From: Streptomyces toxytricini
GTDB taxonomy: Bacteria; Actinomycetota; Actinomycetes; Streptomycetales; Streptomycetaceae
DNA: 64,000 nt
Reading direction: 5' to 3'
Assembly (NCBI RefSeq): GCF_014649915.1
Contig: NZ_BMTY01000005.1
Span: forward strand, 203,504-267,503
A program made the position numbers and the translations under genes. This document shows, one piece after another, positions 16,785 to 25,941 of this stretch. Below the pieces are notes generated by a model, which saw nothing but the letters and a program-made list of their open reading frames with translations, was not told the origin of the DNA and made no database searches. Within the stretch, counting starts at the first letter, position 1. Each line of letters begins with the position of its first letter.

Positions 16785-19340
16785 ATGGCAGCCGCCCTGA
16801 CCGTGGTCATCGCCCCAGGTTCCGCACCGGCCCTGGACCTGCGCGGCCCACTCGACCCGGGCGCCCTGCAGGCCGCGCTGGCGGCACTCCCGCCGAGCAC
16901 CCACACCCTGCACCGGCACTCCGCGACCCACCACACCCTGCACCTGGAGCCGGGCCACTGCCCGCCGGGCGCCCTCGCCGACCTGCTGACCGCCGGAGCG
17001 CCGCGGGCTACCGCTGATGCGGACGCCGCGGCGCCGGACACTGCCGCACGCGAGGACACGGAAGGGCCGACGGGGCACGCGCTGCCCGCCCACCGCGCCG
17101 CACCGCAGGAAGCGGGGACGCGGGTGGCAGGTGCGGGTGGTGGGGCCGGCGTGGCTGTTGCGGGCCGGCTCATCGGTGCGGGCGGTCCGGGCGCCACTGG
17201 TACGGCCGGTGCTCCTGGTGCCAGAGGCACTGTCGGCGCCGAAGGGGTGGATGGTTCGGCTGGTTCGGCTGGTTCAGCCGGTGCCGCAGGTGCGCCCGAT
17301 GCGGGCGGCACAGCCAGGACGGCCCGTACCGCCGGCGCGGCGACTGCCGTCGGTGCCGCCGGTGCGGTTGCGGCCGATGTGCCCCATGCCACGGGTGCCG
17401 CCGATGTCGCCGGCGCGACCGCGACCCCTGCCACCGGGACGGCCGATGTCGCCGGCGCGGCAGGAGCCACAGGTACGGCCGACGCGGCCGGCGCCGGCGG
17501 TGCGGCCGCTCGCGCCGGGACCGGCCGGGCCGTGGCCGTCCCGCCACTCGGGATGCCCGCATCCGCCCGGCAGCGGGAAGTGCTGCTCGATGCGCTCACC
17601 GCACGGTCCGGGGCCGCGCCGCTGCACGTCGAGCAGCTGCACTGGCGCTGGTACGGGCCCCTGGACACCCGCCGCTTCCGCGACGCATGGCGGGCGGTGT
17701 CCGCGCAGGAGCCCGTACTGCGGGCCGCGTTCGCCGAACACGCCGCCGACTCGGCCGCCGCCGGGCCGTGCGTCGTCGTACACCCGGACGCGGCCCCCGA
17801 CCCCGTACGCCACCCGTACGGCTCCGCCGACTGGCACTCGCTGCTCGTCGGGGAACGCCTCCGCCCCTTCGACCTGCACCACCCCGGCCCGCTGCGCATC
17901 GCGCTGCTCGACGAGCAGGCCGGCCCCGCCGGCCCCACCCGCGTCATCCTCACCTTCCACCACGCCCTGCTCGACGGGTGGAGCGTCCGGCTGCTGCTGC
18001 GCTCCTTCTACCGCGCCTACCTCGCCGCCGGCCGCACCCGCGGCGGCGAACGCCGCCCCGACGTGCGCGACCACCTCGACTGGCTCGCCCGCCAGGACGA
18101 CACCGCCCCCCGCGCCTACTGGGCCCGCGCCGTCCCCCCGCCCGACTCCCGCACCCTGCCCGCCGCCACGGCCGCCACGGCCGCCGCAGCCCGCGACGAC
18201 CGACCCGCCCGCACGGGGCACGGCCGCGCCCGGATCCGGCTGACTCCCGGCGAGGCCGTCCGGCTGCGTGAATGGGCCGCACGGCACGGCGCCGCCGAGT
18301 CCACCGCGCTCGGCGCCGCCTGGGCGCTGCTGCTCCACCGCGGGACCGGCTCCGGGTTCCGGCCGGCACCCGTCGCGTTCGCCGTCGCCGCGTCCGGGCG
18401 CGGCATCACCCTCCGCGGCGCCGCCGGCCTGCCCGCCCCTCTCCAGGGGCCGCTGCCGCTGCACGTCCGCGTCGACCCGTCGGCGCCCGTCACCCGGCTG
18501 CTGGCAGACCTGGCCGGGGCGGCGCTCGGGGCGTCCTCGTACGAATGGGTCTCGCACGGGCAGATCCACACCTGGAGCGGCCGCAGCACCGACAGCGAAC
18601 TGACCGCCTCGCTCCTCGCGTTCGACCCGCCTGAAGGGCCGCCCTTCCACCCGGGGCCGCCGGCCGCGGTCGAGGCCGAGCTCGCCGAGGAAGGCGTACA
18701 GCTGGGGCGGCCCCAGGCCGTCGACGCGTACACGGCGCTGCCGATCGCCATCCGCGCGCACCACGACTGCGAGGGCGGGCTGGTGCTGACCGCCGTGAAC
18801 GACCGCACCCGCATCCCCGACCGGGAGGCCGAGGCGGCGCTCGCGCAGACCGCGCTGCTGCTGCGCGAACTGCCGGCCGACGCCGACGGCACCACGCCCG
18901 CGAGGGAGTTCCTGCGCCTCCTCGCGGAGGCCGCCGGGCCGGCCGCCCCCACCGGCCCGCCCGCGGTCCGCGGCACCGGCCTGGTCGAGCTGCGGCCAGC
19001 CGCGCATCCCGGCGCCGGGACGGTCCTGCTCGTCCCGCCGCCCGGCGCGACCGCCGACTGCTACGCCGGCGTCGCCGACGCCCACCGCGGCCCTCAGGCC
19101 CTCGCCACCGTCGCACCGCCCGCGGACGCCGCAGCCTGCCTGCGCGCCCTGCGGCCCGCACTCGCCGCCGGGGAACCGCTGCTGCTCGGCGGCTACTCCG
19201 GCGCCGGGCAGCTCGCGTACGAGGTCGCCCGGCGCATCGGCGCACACGGCTGGCGCCCGCCGCCCGTGGCCGTCGCCGCATCCGCCCGCGGCCTCGCCCG
19301 CACCCTGCGCACGGCGGCACCGCCCTCCGACGGCGGCTGA
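16785..19340 (+). CDS. Condensation-domain protein with truncated C-terminal thioesterase
   Basis: An 851-residue protein. Residues ~1-75 are a small N-terminal module (LTVVIAPGSAPALDLRGPLDPGALQAAL). Residues ~80-255 are an Ala/Gly/Thr-rich low-complexity linker encoded by repetitive DNA. A C-domain follows (about 260-700) with the intact catalytic motif HHALLDG (His392/His393, Asp397), so amide or ester formation is plausible. The last ~100 residues look like the start of a thioesterase: VLLVPPPGATADCYAG and GGYSGAG (Ser805). The protein ends 46 residues later, before the His of the triad, so that domain is incomplete. GAGGAGGGGG precedes ATG 16785. There is no adenylation or carrier domain, so it must act in trans, possibly joining the ligase-activated acid to a polyketide. 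Confidence 0.8.
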   Translation: MAAALTVVIAPGSAPALDLRGPLDPGALQAALAALPPSTHTLHRHSATHHTLHLEPGHCPPGALADLLTAGAPRATADADAAAPDTAAREDTEGPTGHALPAHRAAPQEAGTRVAGAGGGAGVAVAGRLIGAGGPGATGTAGAPGARGTVGAEGVDGSAGSAGSAGAAGAPDAGGTARTARTAGAATAVGAAGAVAADVPHATGAADVAGATATPATGTADVAGAAGATGTADAAGAGGAAARAGTGRAVAVPPLGMPASARQREVLLDALTARSGAAPLHVEQLHWRWYGPLDTRRFRDAWRAVSAQEPVLRAAFAEHAADSAAAGPCVVVHPDAAPDPVRHPYGSADWHSLLVGERLRPFDLHHPGPLRIALLDEQAGPAGPTRVILTFHHALLDGWSVRLLLRSFYRAYLAAGRTRGGERRPDVRDHLDWLARQDDTAPRAYWARAVPPPDSRTLPAATAATAAAARDDRPARTGHGRARIRLTPGEAVRLREWAARHGAAESTALGAAWALLLHRGTGSGFRPAPVAFAVAASGRGITLRGAAGLPAPLQGPLPLHVRVDPSAPVTRLLADLAGAALGASSYEWVSHGQIHTWSGRSTDSELTASLLAFDPPEGPPFHPGPPAAVEAELAEEGVQLGRPQAVDAYTALPIAIRAHHDCEGGLVLTAVNDRTRIPDREAEAALAQTALLLRELPADADGTTPAREFLRLLAEAAGPAAPTGPPAVRGTGLVELRPAAHPGAGTVLLVPPPGATADCYAGVADAHRGPQALATVAPPADAAACLRALRPALAAGEPLLLGGYSGAGQLAYEVARRIGAHGWRPPPVAVAASARGLARTLRTAAPPSDGG

Positions 19341-19347
19341 CGACCAC

Positions 19348-20109
19348 TCAGACGGCGGCGGGCAGCAACTGCTCCCTGACGATCCCCACGACGTCCTCGA
19401 CGTGGTCGTTGAGGTAGAAGTGCCCGCCGTCGAACCAGTGGAACTCCGTCTCCGCGTCCGTGTGCCCGCGCCAGGCCGCCGCCTCCCGCAGCGACACCTT
19501 CGTGTCGCGCTGACCGACCAGAGCCACGATCGGGCAGCGCAGCGGCGGCCCGGGCCGGTACCGGTAGGAGCGCGCGGCCTCGTAGTCGGCGCGCAGCACG
19601 GGCAGGCTCAGCCGCAGCAGCCGGTCGTCGGTGAGCAACTCGTCCGGGGTGCCGCCGAGGTCCTTCACGGTGGACAGCACCCACTCGTCATCGGCGATGT
19701 TGTCGTACTCGCCCTCCCGGTGCGTCGACGGCGCCCGGCGACTCGACGCGAACAGCACGAGCGGCTCGATGCCGGCCGCCTCCAGCCGCAGCGCCACCTC
19801 GAAGCCGACGGTCGCGCCGATGCTGTGCCCGAAGAACGCGAGCGGCCGGTCCGACCAGGACAGCAGCTCGGCGTACACCTGGTCCGCCATCTCCCGCACG
19901 TCCGTCACGAACGGCTCCGCCCGCCGGTCACCCCGCCCCGGGTACTGGACGGTGAGCACCTCGAGGGCGGGGGAGAGCGCCCGCGAGAACGGGAAGAAGT
20001 AGCTGGCCGACCCCCCGGAATGCGGCAGGCACACCAGCCGCACCGCCGCATCCGGCGCCGGATGGAACCGGCGCACCCACGTCCCGCGGCCCGCGCTCCT
20101 CGCGCTCAT
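19348..20109 (-). CDS. Type II thioesterase (RifR/GrsT class)
   Basis: A 253-residue editing thioesterase. LVCLPHSGGSASYFFP, the nucleophile motif GHSIGA (Ser at about residue 96), the acid region GQRDTKVS and the His motif GGHFYLND are all intact. It should hydrolyse mis-primed or stalled acyl groups on carrier proteins of the cluster. The ATG at 20109 is chosen because GGGAGGTG lies 3 nt before it; longer in-frame starts lack a ribosome site. It converges on the condensation gene with only 7 nt between stops. A candidate SARP box lies about 60 bp upstream. Confidence 0.93.
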   Translation of the reverse strand: MSARSAGRGTWVRRFHPAPDAAVRLVCLPHSGGSASYFFPFSRALSPALEVLTVQYPGRGDRRAEPFVTDVREMADQVYAELLSWSDRPLAFFGHSIGATVGFEVALRLEAAGIEPLVLFASSRRAPSTHREGEYDNIADDEWVLSTVKDLGGTPDELLTDDRLLRLSLPVLRADYEAARSYRYRPGPPLRCPIVALVGQRDTKVSLREAAAWRGHTDAETEFHWFDGGHFYLNDHVEDVVGIVREQLLPAAV

Positions 20110-20169
20110 GGCACCTCCCGTACGCATCCACTGGCACGGGCCAATCTCCCCAGCCCGCATCGTGTTCCC

Positions 20170-20187
20170 TTCGAACCTCCCTTGAGC
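20170..20187. promoter_or_regulatory. Candidate SARP box upstream of the type II thioesterase
   Basis: Heptamers TTCGAAC (20170) and CTTGAGC (20181), 11 bp apart, resemble the TTCGAAG/CTCAAGC pair at 9484-9501. Distance to the thioesterase start at 20109 is about 60 bp, suitable for a promoter on the - strand. Confidence 0.45.
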
Positions 20188-20290
20188 GGCGTATCGCCGC
20201 GCGGCGGGCGGGAACCGCACCGCGCCTGCCGACAGGGCCGCCCACCGCCCGCGGCGGTGGAGGGGAGCGCCGCCGGGACTGGACGGGGGT

Positions 20291-20319
20291 TCGAGTGGAT
20301 GTCGAGTGGGCGTCGCGAC
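20291..20319 (+). promoter_or_regulatory. SARP-type direct repeats (TCGAGTG, TCGAGTG, TCGCGAC)
   Basis: Two identical heptamers TCGAGTG (20291, 20302) and a third related TCGCGAC (20313) follow an exact 11-bp period. They lie 113 bp before the dehydrogenase-like start chosen at 20432 in a 322-bp gene-free divergent region. Together with the box at 20170 they suggest that both flanking genes are under SARP control. Confidence 0.65.
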
Positions 20320-20431
20320 GCTGGTCGTCCGTACGGACCAGCTACGGACCGGCTACGGAACAGCCCGGCCCCGCGGCTCCGTGAGGCCCGAGCCCCCGAG
20401 CCCTGTGACGAAGGAGCTGATCCACGCCGCC

Positions 20432-22258
20432 ATGGCCACGACGACCGAGACCACCGCCGGGACCGCTGCCGCCGTCCCCGGCCCCGTCGGCACAGCCCAC
20501 GGCCGGGCCGTCCCCGCCGGGCCGCCCGCCGTCGCGCCCGAAGAGGCCGCCGCCCTCGCCCGGGCCGCGCGGCTCGACGCGCTGCTCGGCGATCCGCTCG
20601 ACCCCGCCAACCCGCACGGCCTCGCCGAGCTCCTCGCCGCCGACACCCGGGGCGAACCCCCCGTCGCCACCGAACAGTTGCTCACCGATGCCCGGCTGGG
20701 CGCCGAGTTCGTGCCCGCCGAGTTCGGCGGCCGCCTCACCCGCGCCGACCTCCTCGCCAAGGTGCTCCGCCCCGTCTTCCGCCGCGACGTCGCCCTCGGC
20801 TTCGGCTACGGCATCACGTCCCTCTTCGGCACCGCCGCCGTCTGGGCCGCCGGGACCGAGCGGCAGCGCGCCGACACCGCCGGGCTGCTCCTGCGCGGCG
20901 GCCGCGCCTCGATCGTCCACCACGAGGTCGCCCACGCCAACGCCATCCTCCGCGACGAGTTCACCGCCACCCCCGGCCGCTCCGGCTTCACCCTCAGCGG
21001 GCGCAAGGACGTCATCATGAACGCGTCCCGCTCCGCCGCCTGGGTCGTCTGGGCCCGCACCGCGCCCGAACGCGGCCCCCGCAGCCACTCCGTCCTCCTC
21101 CTCGACCCCGCCGACCTCCCCGCCGGCACGGTCACCCGCCTGCCCCGCGTCCCCACCCCCGGCATGCGCGGCGGGCTGTTCTCCGGCCTGGAGTTCACCG
21201 GCGCGCCCGTGCCGTCGTCCGCGCTCGTCGGCCGGCCCGGCGAAGGCGTCGCCCTCGCCCTGCGCACCTTCCAGGTCAACCGCTGCCTGATCCCCGCCCT
21301 GGCCGTCGCGGCCGCCGACACCGTCCTGCACTCCGCCGTCCGCGCCGTCACCCCCGGCCGCGGCGGGCGCACCGTACGCCGCTGGTACAAGCCGCTCACC
21401 GGCGTCTTCGCCGACCTGCTGGCCTGCGACAGCATGGCGACGACCGCGCTGCGCGCGCTCAGCCTGCTGCCCGAGCGCAGCCACGTCCTGGCCGCCGCCG
21501 TCAAGTACGTCGTACCGGACCTGCTGCGCGAGGACCTCGAAGCCCTCGCGTCCGTCCTCGGCTCGCACGGGTACGAGCACCGCAGCCCCCAGTACGGCTC
21601 CCTCGACAAGCTGGTGCGCGACCTGCCCGTCGCCGGCCTCGGCCACACCGGCACGGCCGCCTGCCAGGCCGTCATCGTCCCGCAGCTGCGCAGCCTCGCC
21701 GAACGCTCCTGGTTCAGCGCCGAGGAGCCGCCGCCCGCGCTGTTCCGCGCCGGCGCGCCCCTGCCCGTACTGGACTACCGGCTGCTCGGCATCGCCAGCG
21801 GCGACGACTTCCTCTCCGCCACCCTCGCCGGCGCCGCCGAACGCCTCGCACCGCACCGCGCCGACGGCGGCCCCGTGACCGACCTCGCCGTGCTCGCGGA
21901 GCTCGCCGAGACGTTCGTCAACGAGCTGCGCGGGCTCCGCGCCCGCTGCCTGCGCATCCCCGAGACGCGGGAGGCGCTGACCGACCCGGCCGTCGTCACC
22001 CTCTCCGACCGGTACGCCCTGGTCCTCGCCGCGGCGAGCGTCCTCGGGGTGTGGGAGTCCCGGTCGCAGGACGGCCGCGACCCGTTCCTCGCCGACCCGG
22101 CCTGGGCCGTACTCGCCCTGACGCGCCTCGGCCGCCGCATGGGCATCCCGGTGCCGGAACTCCCCGACGGCGTCCTCGACCGGATGCTCGCCGAACTGTC
22201 CGCGCGCTACCGCGACGGCCGCAGCTGCGACCTCGACGGGCTCCCGCTCGCGCGGTGA
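20432..22258 (+). CDS. Acyl-CoA-dehydrogenase-like protein, active-site region degenerate
   Basis: A 608-residue protein with the ACAD fold plus a C-terminal extension of roughly 200 residues. It is clearly related to the two proteins at 47483-51000: compare AAVKYVVPDLLREDLEAL...GSHGYEHRSPQYGSLDKLVRD here with SVVKYLVP...GARTFVRDHPHYGMHQKMVRD there. Where active ACADs have TE.xxGSD, this one reads HHEVAHANA, so normal FAD/substrate contacts may be lost. The start is uncertain: ATG 20432 has AAGGAG 17 nt upstream, and in-frame GTGs at 20405 and 20306 lie in or near the repeat operator. It could form or recognise a double bond in an acyl chain, or be a non-catalytic partner. Confidence 0.65.
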   Translation: MATTTETTAGTAAAVPGPVGTAHGRAVPAGPPAVAPEEAAALARAARLDALLGDPLDPANPHGLAELLAADTRGEPPVATEQLLTDARLGAEFVPAEFGGRLTRADLLAKVLRPVFRRDVALGFGYGITSLFGTAAVWAAGTERQRADTAGLLLRGGRASIVHHEVAHANAILRDEFTATPGRSGFTLSGRKDVIMNASRSAAWVVWARTAPERGPRSHSVLLLDPADLPAGTVTRLPRVPTPGMRGGLFSGLEFTGAPVPSSALVGRPGEGVALALRTFQVNRCLIPALAVAAADTVLHSAVRAVTPGRGGRTVRRWYKPLTGVFADLLACDSMATTALRALSLLPERSHVLAAAVKYVVPDLLREDLEALASVLGSHGYEHRSPQYGSLDKLVRDLPVAGLGHTGTAACQAVIVPQLRSLAERSWFSAEEPPPALFRAGAPLPVLDYRLLGIASGDDFLSATLAGAAERLAPHRADGGPVTDLAVLAELAETFVNELRGLRARCLRIPETREALTDPAVVTLSDRYALVLAAASVLGVWESRSQDGRDPFLADPAWAVLALTRLGRRMGIPVPELPDGVLDRMLAELSARYRDGRSCDLDGLPLAR

Positions 22259-22318
22259 CGTCCGGCGAAGCCCCCGCCCCGCACCGGCCCCAGAACCGCC
22301 CACAGGAGGAGCCCGCCC

Positions 22319-23215
22319 ATGCCGGACCAGCCGCGTACTGCACCGGACGCGTACGCCCCGTACGCACCGCGCACCGCCACGGACGCACCGCGCACCGCGC
22401 CGACGCGCATCGCGCCGCCCGTCCACGTCCCCGGCCCGCAGGGGCCGTGGGACGAGGTCCACCGCGGACTGGACCGGTTCGGCAGCGCCGTCGTGTACGC
22501 GACCTGGGGCGAATGGCTGCCCGCCGCGCTCGCCGAACCGGGCCTGCGCCCGCTGCTCGGCCACGACTGGCAGCGCTACCGCGGCACCGCCGACGCGGCG
22601 ATCCGCTACCGCTTCCTGACCTCCCGCATGATCATCAAGTACACGGCGGCGGCCGCGCTGCGCACCGGCCCCGCCGAGTTCGACCTCGCGTACAAGCTGG
22701 GCGGGCGCCCGTTCATCCGCGGCCTCGACCAGATCGACATCAGCCTCAGCCACACCGACGACCTCATCGCGGTCGGAGTCTGCCGCACCGGCCGCATCGG
22801 GGTCGACGTCGAACCGGCCGACCGCCGCATGTCCTTCGAGCTGCTCCGCGGCCACATGTGCACGCCGGCCGAACACGCCGAACTCGCCCGCATGTCGGGG
22901 GAGCGGCAGACCGCGGAGCTGCTGCGGCTGTGGACGCTGAAGGAGGCCTATACCAAGGCCCTCGGGCAGGGCCTCCAGCTCGGCTTCACCGAGTTCGGCT
23001 TCGGCCTGCGCAGCGGCGGCCTGATCGCCCCGGACGGCACGCCGGCGGGCGGCGGGGAATGGGCGTTCGCGACCCACCCGGTCCTGGCCGACCGCTACCT
23101 GCTGAGCACGGCATGCCACGACACGGGCCTGGACCCGGCCCGCGACACGGCGGTGCACACGATGCTGGACCCGGCGTTCATGGCGGCGGTGGAGGACGCC
23201 CTGACGACGGGGTGA
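22319..23215 (+). CDS. Sfp-type 4'-phosphopantetheinyl transferase
   Basis: A 298-residue PPTase that transfers phosphopantetheine from CoA to carrier-protein serines. Family motifs are present: DISLSHTDDLIAVGV, GVDVE (Mg2+-binding Asp/Glu) and WTLKEAYTKALGQGL. The ~50-residue N-terminal Pro/Ala/Thr-rich extension is not part of the fold. ATG 22319 follows an AGGAGG site. It is the last gene of the left locus and could serve its ACPs as well as those of the PUFA-type locus. The CRISPR leader begins directly after it. Confidence 0.93.
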   Translation: MPDQPRTAPDAYAPYAPRTATDAPRTAPTRIAPPVHVPGPQGPWDEVHRGLDRFGSAVVYATWGEWLPAALAEPGLRPLLGHDWQRYRGTADAAIRYRFLTSRMIIKYTAAAALRTGPAEFDLAYKLGGRPFIRGLDQIDISLSHTDDLIAVGVCRTGRIGVDVEPADRRMSFELLRGHMCTPAEHAELARMSGERQTAELLRLWTLKEAYTKALGQGLQLGFTEFGFGLRSGGLIAPDGTPAGGGEWAFATHPVLADRYLLSTACHDTGLDPARDTAVHTMLDPAFMAAVEDALTTG

Positions 23216-23377
23216 CGGTCGCCCCTGCCGTTTGCCGGCCACCGCGGCGCACGCGCGCCGACCCTGCTGTTCCTCGCAAACGAAAAACCTGATTTGAGTC
23301 GTAAACACGAAATGCCGGATACTGCGAAAGTACTCGGAACCGCGTCCCTTGTCGCATAACATCGCAGCTCACGTAGT
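23216..23377 (+). promoter_or_regulatory. CRISPR array 1 leader
   Basis: This 162-bp gene-free stretch lies at the non-degenerate end of array 1 and is AT-richer near 23280-23330. It shares ATGCCG, GCGAAAG (23324) and a 14-nt block CGCAGCTCACGTAG (23363-23376, directly before the first repeat) with the leader of array 2. The location and conservation mark it as the promoter and integration side; no promoter element is certain. Confidence 0.75.
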
Positions 23378-24745
23378 CTGCTCCCCGCACACGCGGGGAT
23401 GACCCCGTCGCGATGATCCTGGGCCGCTACCTCGGGCGCTGCTCCCCGCACACGCGGGGATGACCCCCCGCTGCCTTTGGGCCTCCGACAGGCCGGCCAT
23501 CTGCTCCCCGCACACGCGGGGATGACCCCAGAGGAGGCCGCACCCTTGAAGGGTGCGGCCTCTGCTCCCCGCACACGCGGGGATGACCCCAGCCCCGTCG
23601 TGGCGCAGTACAGCGCGCTGCACTGCTCCCCGCACACGCGGGGATGACCCCTTTTCGACCCGGTCACCAACGCCCGCGCCGCCCTGCTCCCCGCACACGC
23701 GGGGATGACCCCGGCGGCGCGACGGGGAGGTGCTGCACCCACGCCTGCTCCCCGCACACGCGGGGATGACCCCCTACGCCCGAGCCCGCGGCAACCACCG
23801 CAGCGCTGCTCCCCGCACACGCGGGGATGACCCCACGATCTGTACGTCGCCACCCTTGGCACGGATCTGCTCCCCGCACACGCGGGGATGACCCCGGGCC
23901 GACGGTCGTGGTCTGGACGCTGAAGGTCTGCTCCCCGCACACGCGGGGATGACCCCGCGGCCAACACGACCGGTGTGGAGGTCGTGGCCTGCTCCCCGCA
24001 CACGCGGGGATGACCCCGTGACGGTTCACTTAACCTCGTAGGCGGGGCCCTGCTCCCCGCACACGCGGGGATGACCCCGGGCTGCTGCCGCCCGAGGCCA
24101 CGCAGGGGCACTGCTCCCCGCACACGCGGGGATGACCCCGGGCCCTTTCTTCCGGGGCGTGGCCCAGGGTGCTGCTCCCCGCACAGGCGGGGACGACCCC
24201 CGCCGCCGCGCCGCCCGTAAGGAGATCGCCAACTGCTCCCCGCACACGCGGGGATGACCCCGAGACGGTGCGACGGCGATTCGGCAGGCTCATCTGCTCC
24301 CCGCACACGCGGGGATGACCCCCACGCCAAGGACCACCACGGCTACCTGCCGCTCTGCTCCCCGCACACGCGGGGATGACCCCGCGGCCGCTGCGAACAG
24401 CCGCGACCCTGCGCTGCTCCCCGCACACCCGGGGATGCCCCCCAGCGCCGCGCGATCCCCCGCGCCGGCACCCGCTGCTCCCCGCATACGCGGGGATGAC
24501 CCCCTGCCCATCCTGCACCGCCGAGACCCCTATGCCTGCTCCCCGCACACGCGGGGATGACCCCTCGTCCCGGCCGTACCTCACGACCTCGACGTCATGC
24601 TCCGCACATGCGGGGATGACCCCCGGGCCGGATGGCTGCCGCTGTGCACCCCCATCTGATCCCTGTGCACGCGGGGATGACCCCGACGAGGAGTGGGCCC
24701 GCACCCTCGGCGTCGACTGCTCCCCGCGCAGGCGGGCGCGCCCCT
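23378..24745 (+). CRISPR. CRISPR array 1, type I-E, 23 repeats
   Basis: Repeats of 29 nt, starting CTGCTCCCCGCACACGC and ending GGGGATGACCCC, recur about every 61 bp. Most spacers are 32 nt; the second is 33 and the seventeenth 30. The repeat orientation (CCCCGC...GCGGGGAT) matches crRNA-sense I-E repeats, so transcription is left to right. Repeats 1-13, 15-17 and 20 are canonical; those at 24172, 24414 and 24475 carry substitutions. The last three (about 24596, 24656 and 24717) are degenerate, as expected for the leader-distal end. Spacer 3 is a near-perfect palindrome and spacer 10 has a 29/32 match in array 2. Confidence 0.98.
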
Positions 24746-24811
24746 GGAAGCCTGGCCAGAGGTCGTCTCCGCCTGCAAGCGGGGGATCGGGCTTCGTTCG
24801 GCGCCTCGGCG

Positions 24812-25633
24812 TCACGCCCGGTGGCGGAAGTCGGCCGCGTGTTCCTCGGCCCACTGGGTGAAGGTGCGGGCCGGGTGGTGCGTCACCTGCTCGACCGTGT
24901 TGACCACCGTCGTGGAGTCCTCGGTCGGCTTCGCGTACCAGCCCACCACGTACTCCGCGTCCGCCCGCGATACGCCCGTCGCCATCAGGCGCTCGATCGC
25001 CTGTTCGTGTGTGATGCGGACCAGGTTGATGTCGCGCCCAATCGACCGCGACAGGATCGTGATCCGCTCGCTTGGGGTGAGCGCCTCGGGGCCCGTCAGG
25101 TTGTAGGCCTTGCCCGTGTGGCCGTCCTCCAGCAGGGCGGTGGCCGCCACCGCCGCGATGTCGGCTTCGTGCACCAGGGCGCTCGGGAAATCGTACGGCT
25201 CGCGCACCACGCCCTCCTGCCGCACCGAGTCCGCCCACGTCAGCGTGTTGGACATGAACTCCTGCGGCTCCAGGCGCGTCCACTCCACCCCGGACTCCTC
25301 CACCGCCCTTTCGACCGGCCCGATCCAGCCGCCCCACAGGACGGTGATCCGTTCGATCCCAGCGTCCACCGCTCTGCGGACCAGCTGCGGGCCGACCTCG
25401 GCGAGGCCGGCCGTCACCGTGACGTGCAGGCGGCTTACGCCGCGGAACGCGGCGTCCGTCAGCTGATCCGGCTGTGTGTGCGTGCCTTGGACCAGCTCGG
25501 CTCCCTGCGGGAGCAGCGCCGCGGCCGCAGCCGGGTCGCGGGTGAGAGCCCGTACCGCCTCGCCCCTGCGCAGCAGTTCCGCCACCACGTGCCGCCCTGT
25601 GTTTCCCGTGGCCCCCGTCACCAGCGTCGTCAC
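24812..25633 (-). CDS. NmrA-like NAD(P)H-binding oxidoreductase
   Basis: A 273-residue atypical short-chain dehydrogenase of the NmrA/NAD(P)H-binding class: the N-terminal Rossmann motif is VTGATGNTGRHVVAELLRRG, followed by RALTRDP (NADP-type Arg). The mid-region SALVHEADIAAVAATAL and GKAYNLTGPEALTPSERI are typical of QOR2/NmrA relatives. The GTG at 25633 has GGGAGGAC upstream. It lies between array 1 and the cas operon in the opposite direction and has no known CRISPR role; it is probably an unrelated reductase caught in the locus. Confidence 0.8.
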   Translation of the reverse strand: MTTLVTGATGNTGRHVVAELLRRGEAVRALTRDPAAAAALLPQGAELVQGTHTQPDQLTDAAFRGVSRLHVTVTAGLAEVGPQLVRRAVDAGIERITVLWGGWIGPVERAVEESGVEWTRLEPQEFMSNTLTWADSVRQEGVVREPYDFPSALVHEADIAAVAATALLEDGHTGKAYNLTGPEALTPSERITILSRSIGRDINLVRITHEQAIERLMATGVSRADAEYVVGWYAKPTEDSTTVVNTVEQVTHHPARTFTQWAEEHAADFRHRA

Positions 25634-25941
25634 CTTGGAGTCCTCCCGCCCCTCGTACTGCCAGTCGGCTCGACGCTAAAAGCTCGACTGTGGTTGAGGT
25701 CAAGTGTGTGATCGGGGACCGCCCGCCGCCTGGTTTTCGGCAGGCCTTTGCGTGGGTCGTCGCCGGCACGCGTCGTTCACCCATATGGGTGATGTCTGGG
25801 AAGTGGCGTTCGGAATGCGCCTCCTGCCCAGATCATGAACGAGCTCCCGTTTCGCTCGCGCGGTCAGTCTGGGAGTCCGCTTCCGGGGCGGGAATGGGGA
25901 TTCCCGCCCGGGCGCGCGTACCGGGGGCCTGGGGGATCGAG
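25634..25941. other. 308-bp divergent intergenic region before cas3
   Basis: No supported gene. It must hold the promoter for the cas operon and one for the NmrA-like gene. The frame of the Cas3 fusion is open back to about 25690, but nothing upstream of 25942 looks like protein of the family. I see no convincing promoter consensus. Confidence 0.4.

Noticed and set aside
16785..19340. A complete NRPS module
   Set aside because: Only the condensation domain and part of a thioesterase can be seen; there is no adenylation core or carrier-domain Ser motif.
23095..24330. Long - strand open frames across array 1 (and similarly 35465-37165 across array 2)
   Set aside because: Their translations repeat the same short peptides every ~61 bp, which is just the CRISPR repeat read in frames without stops; they are not genes.
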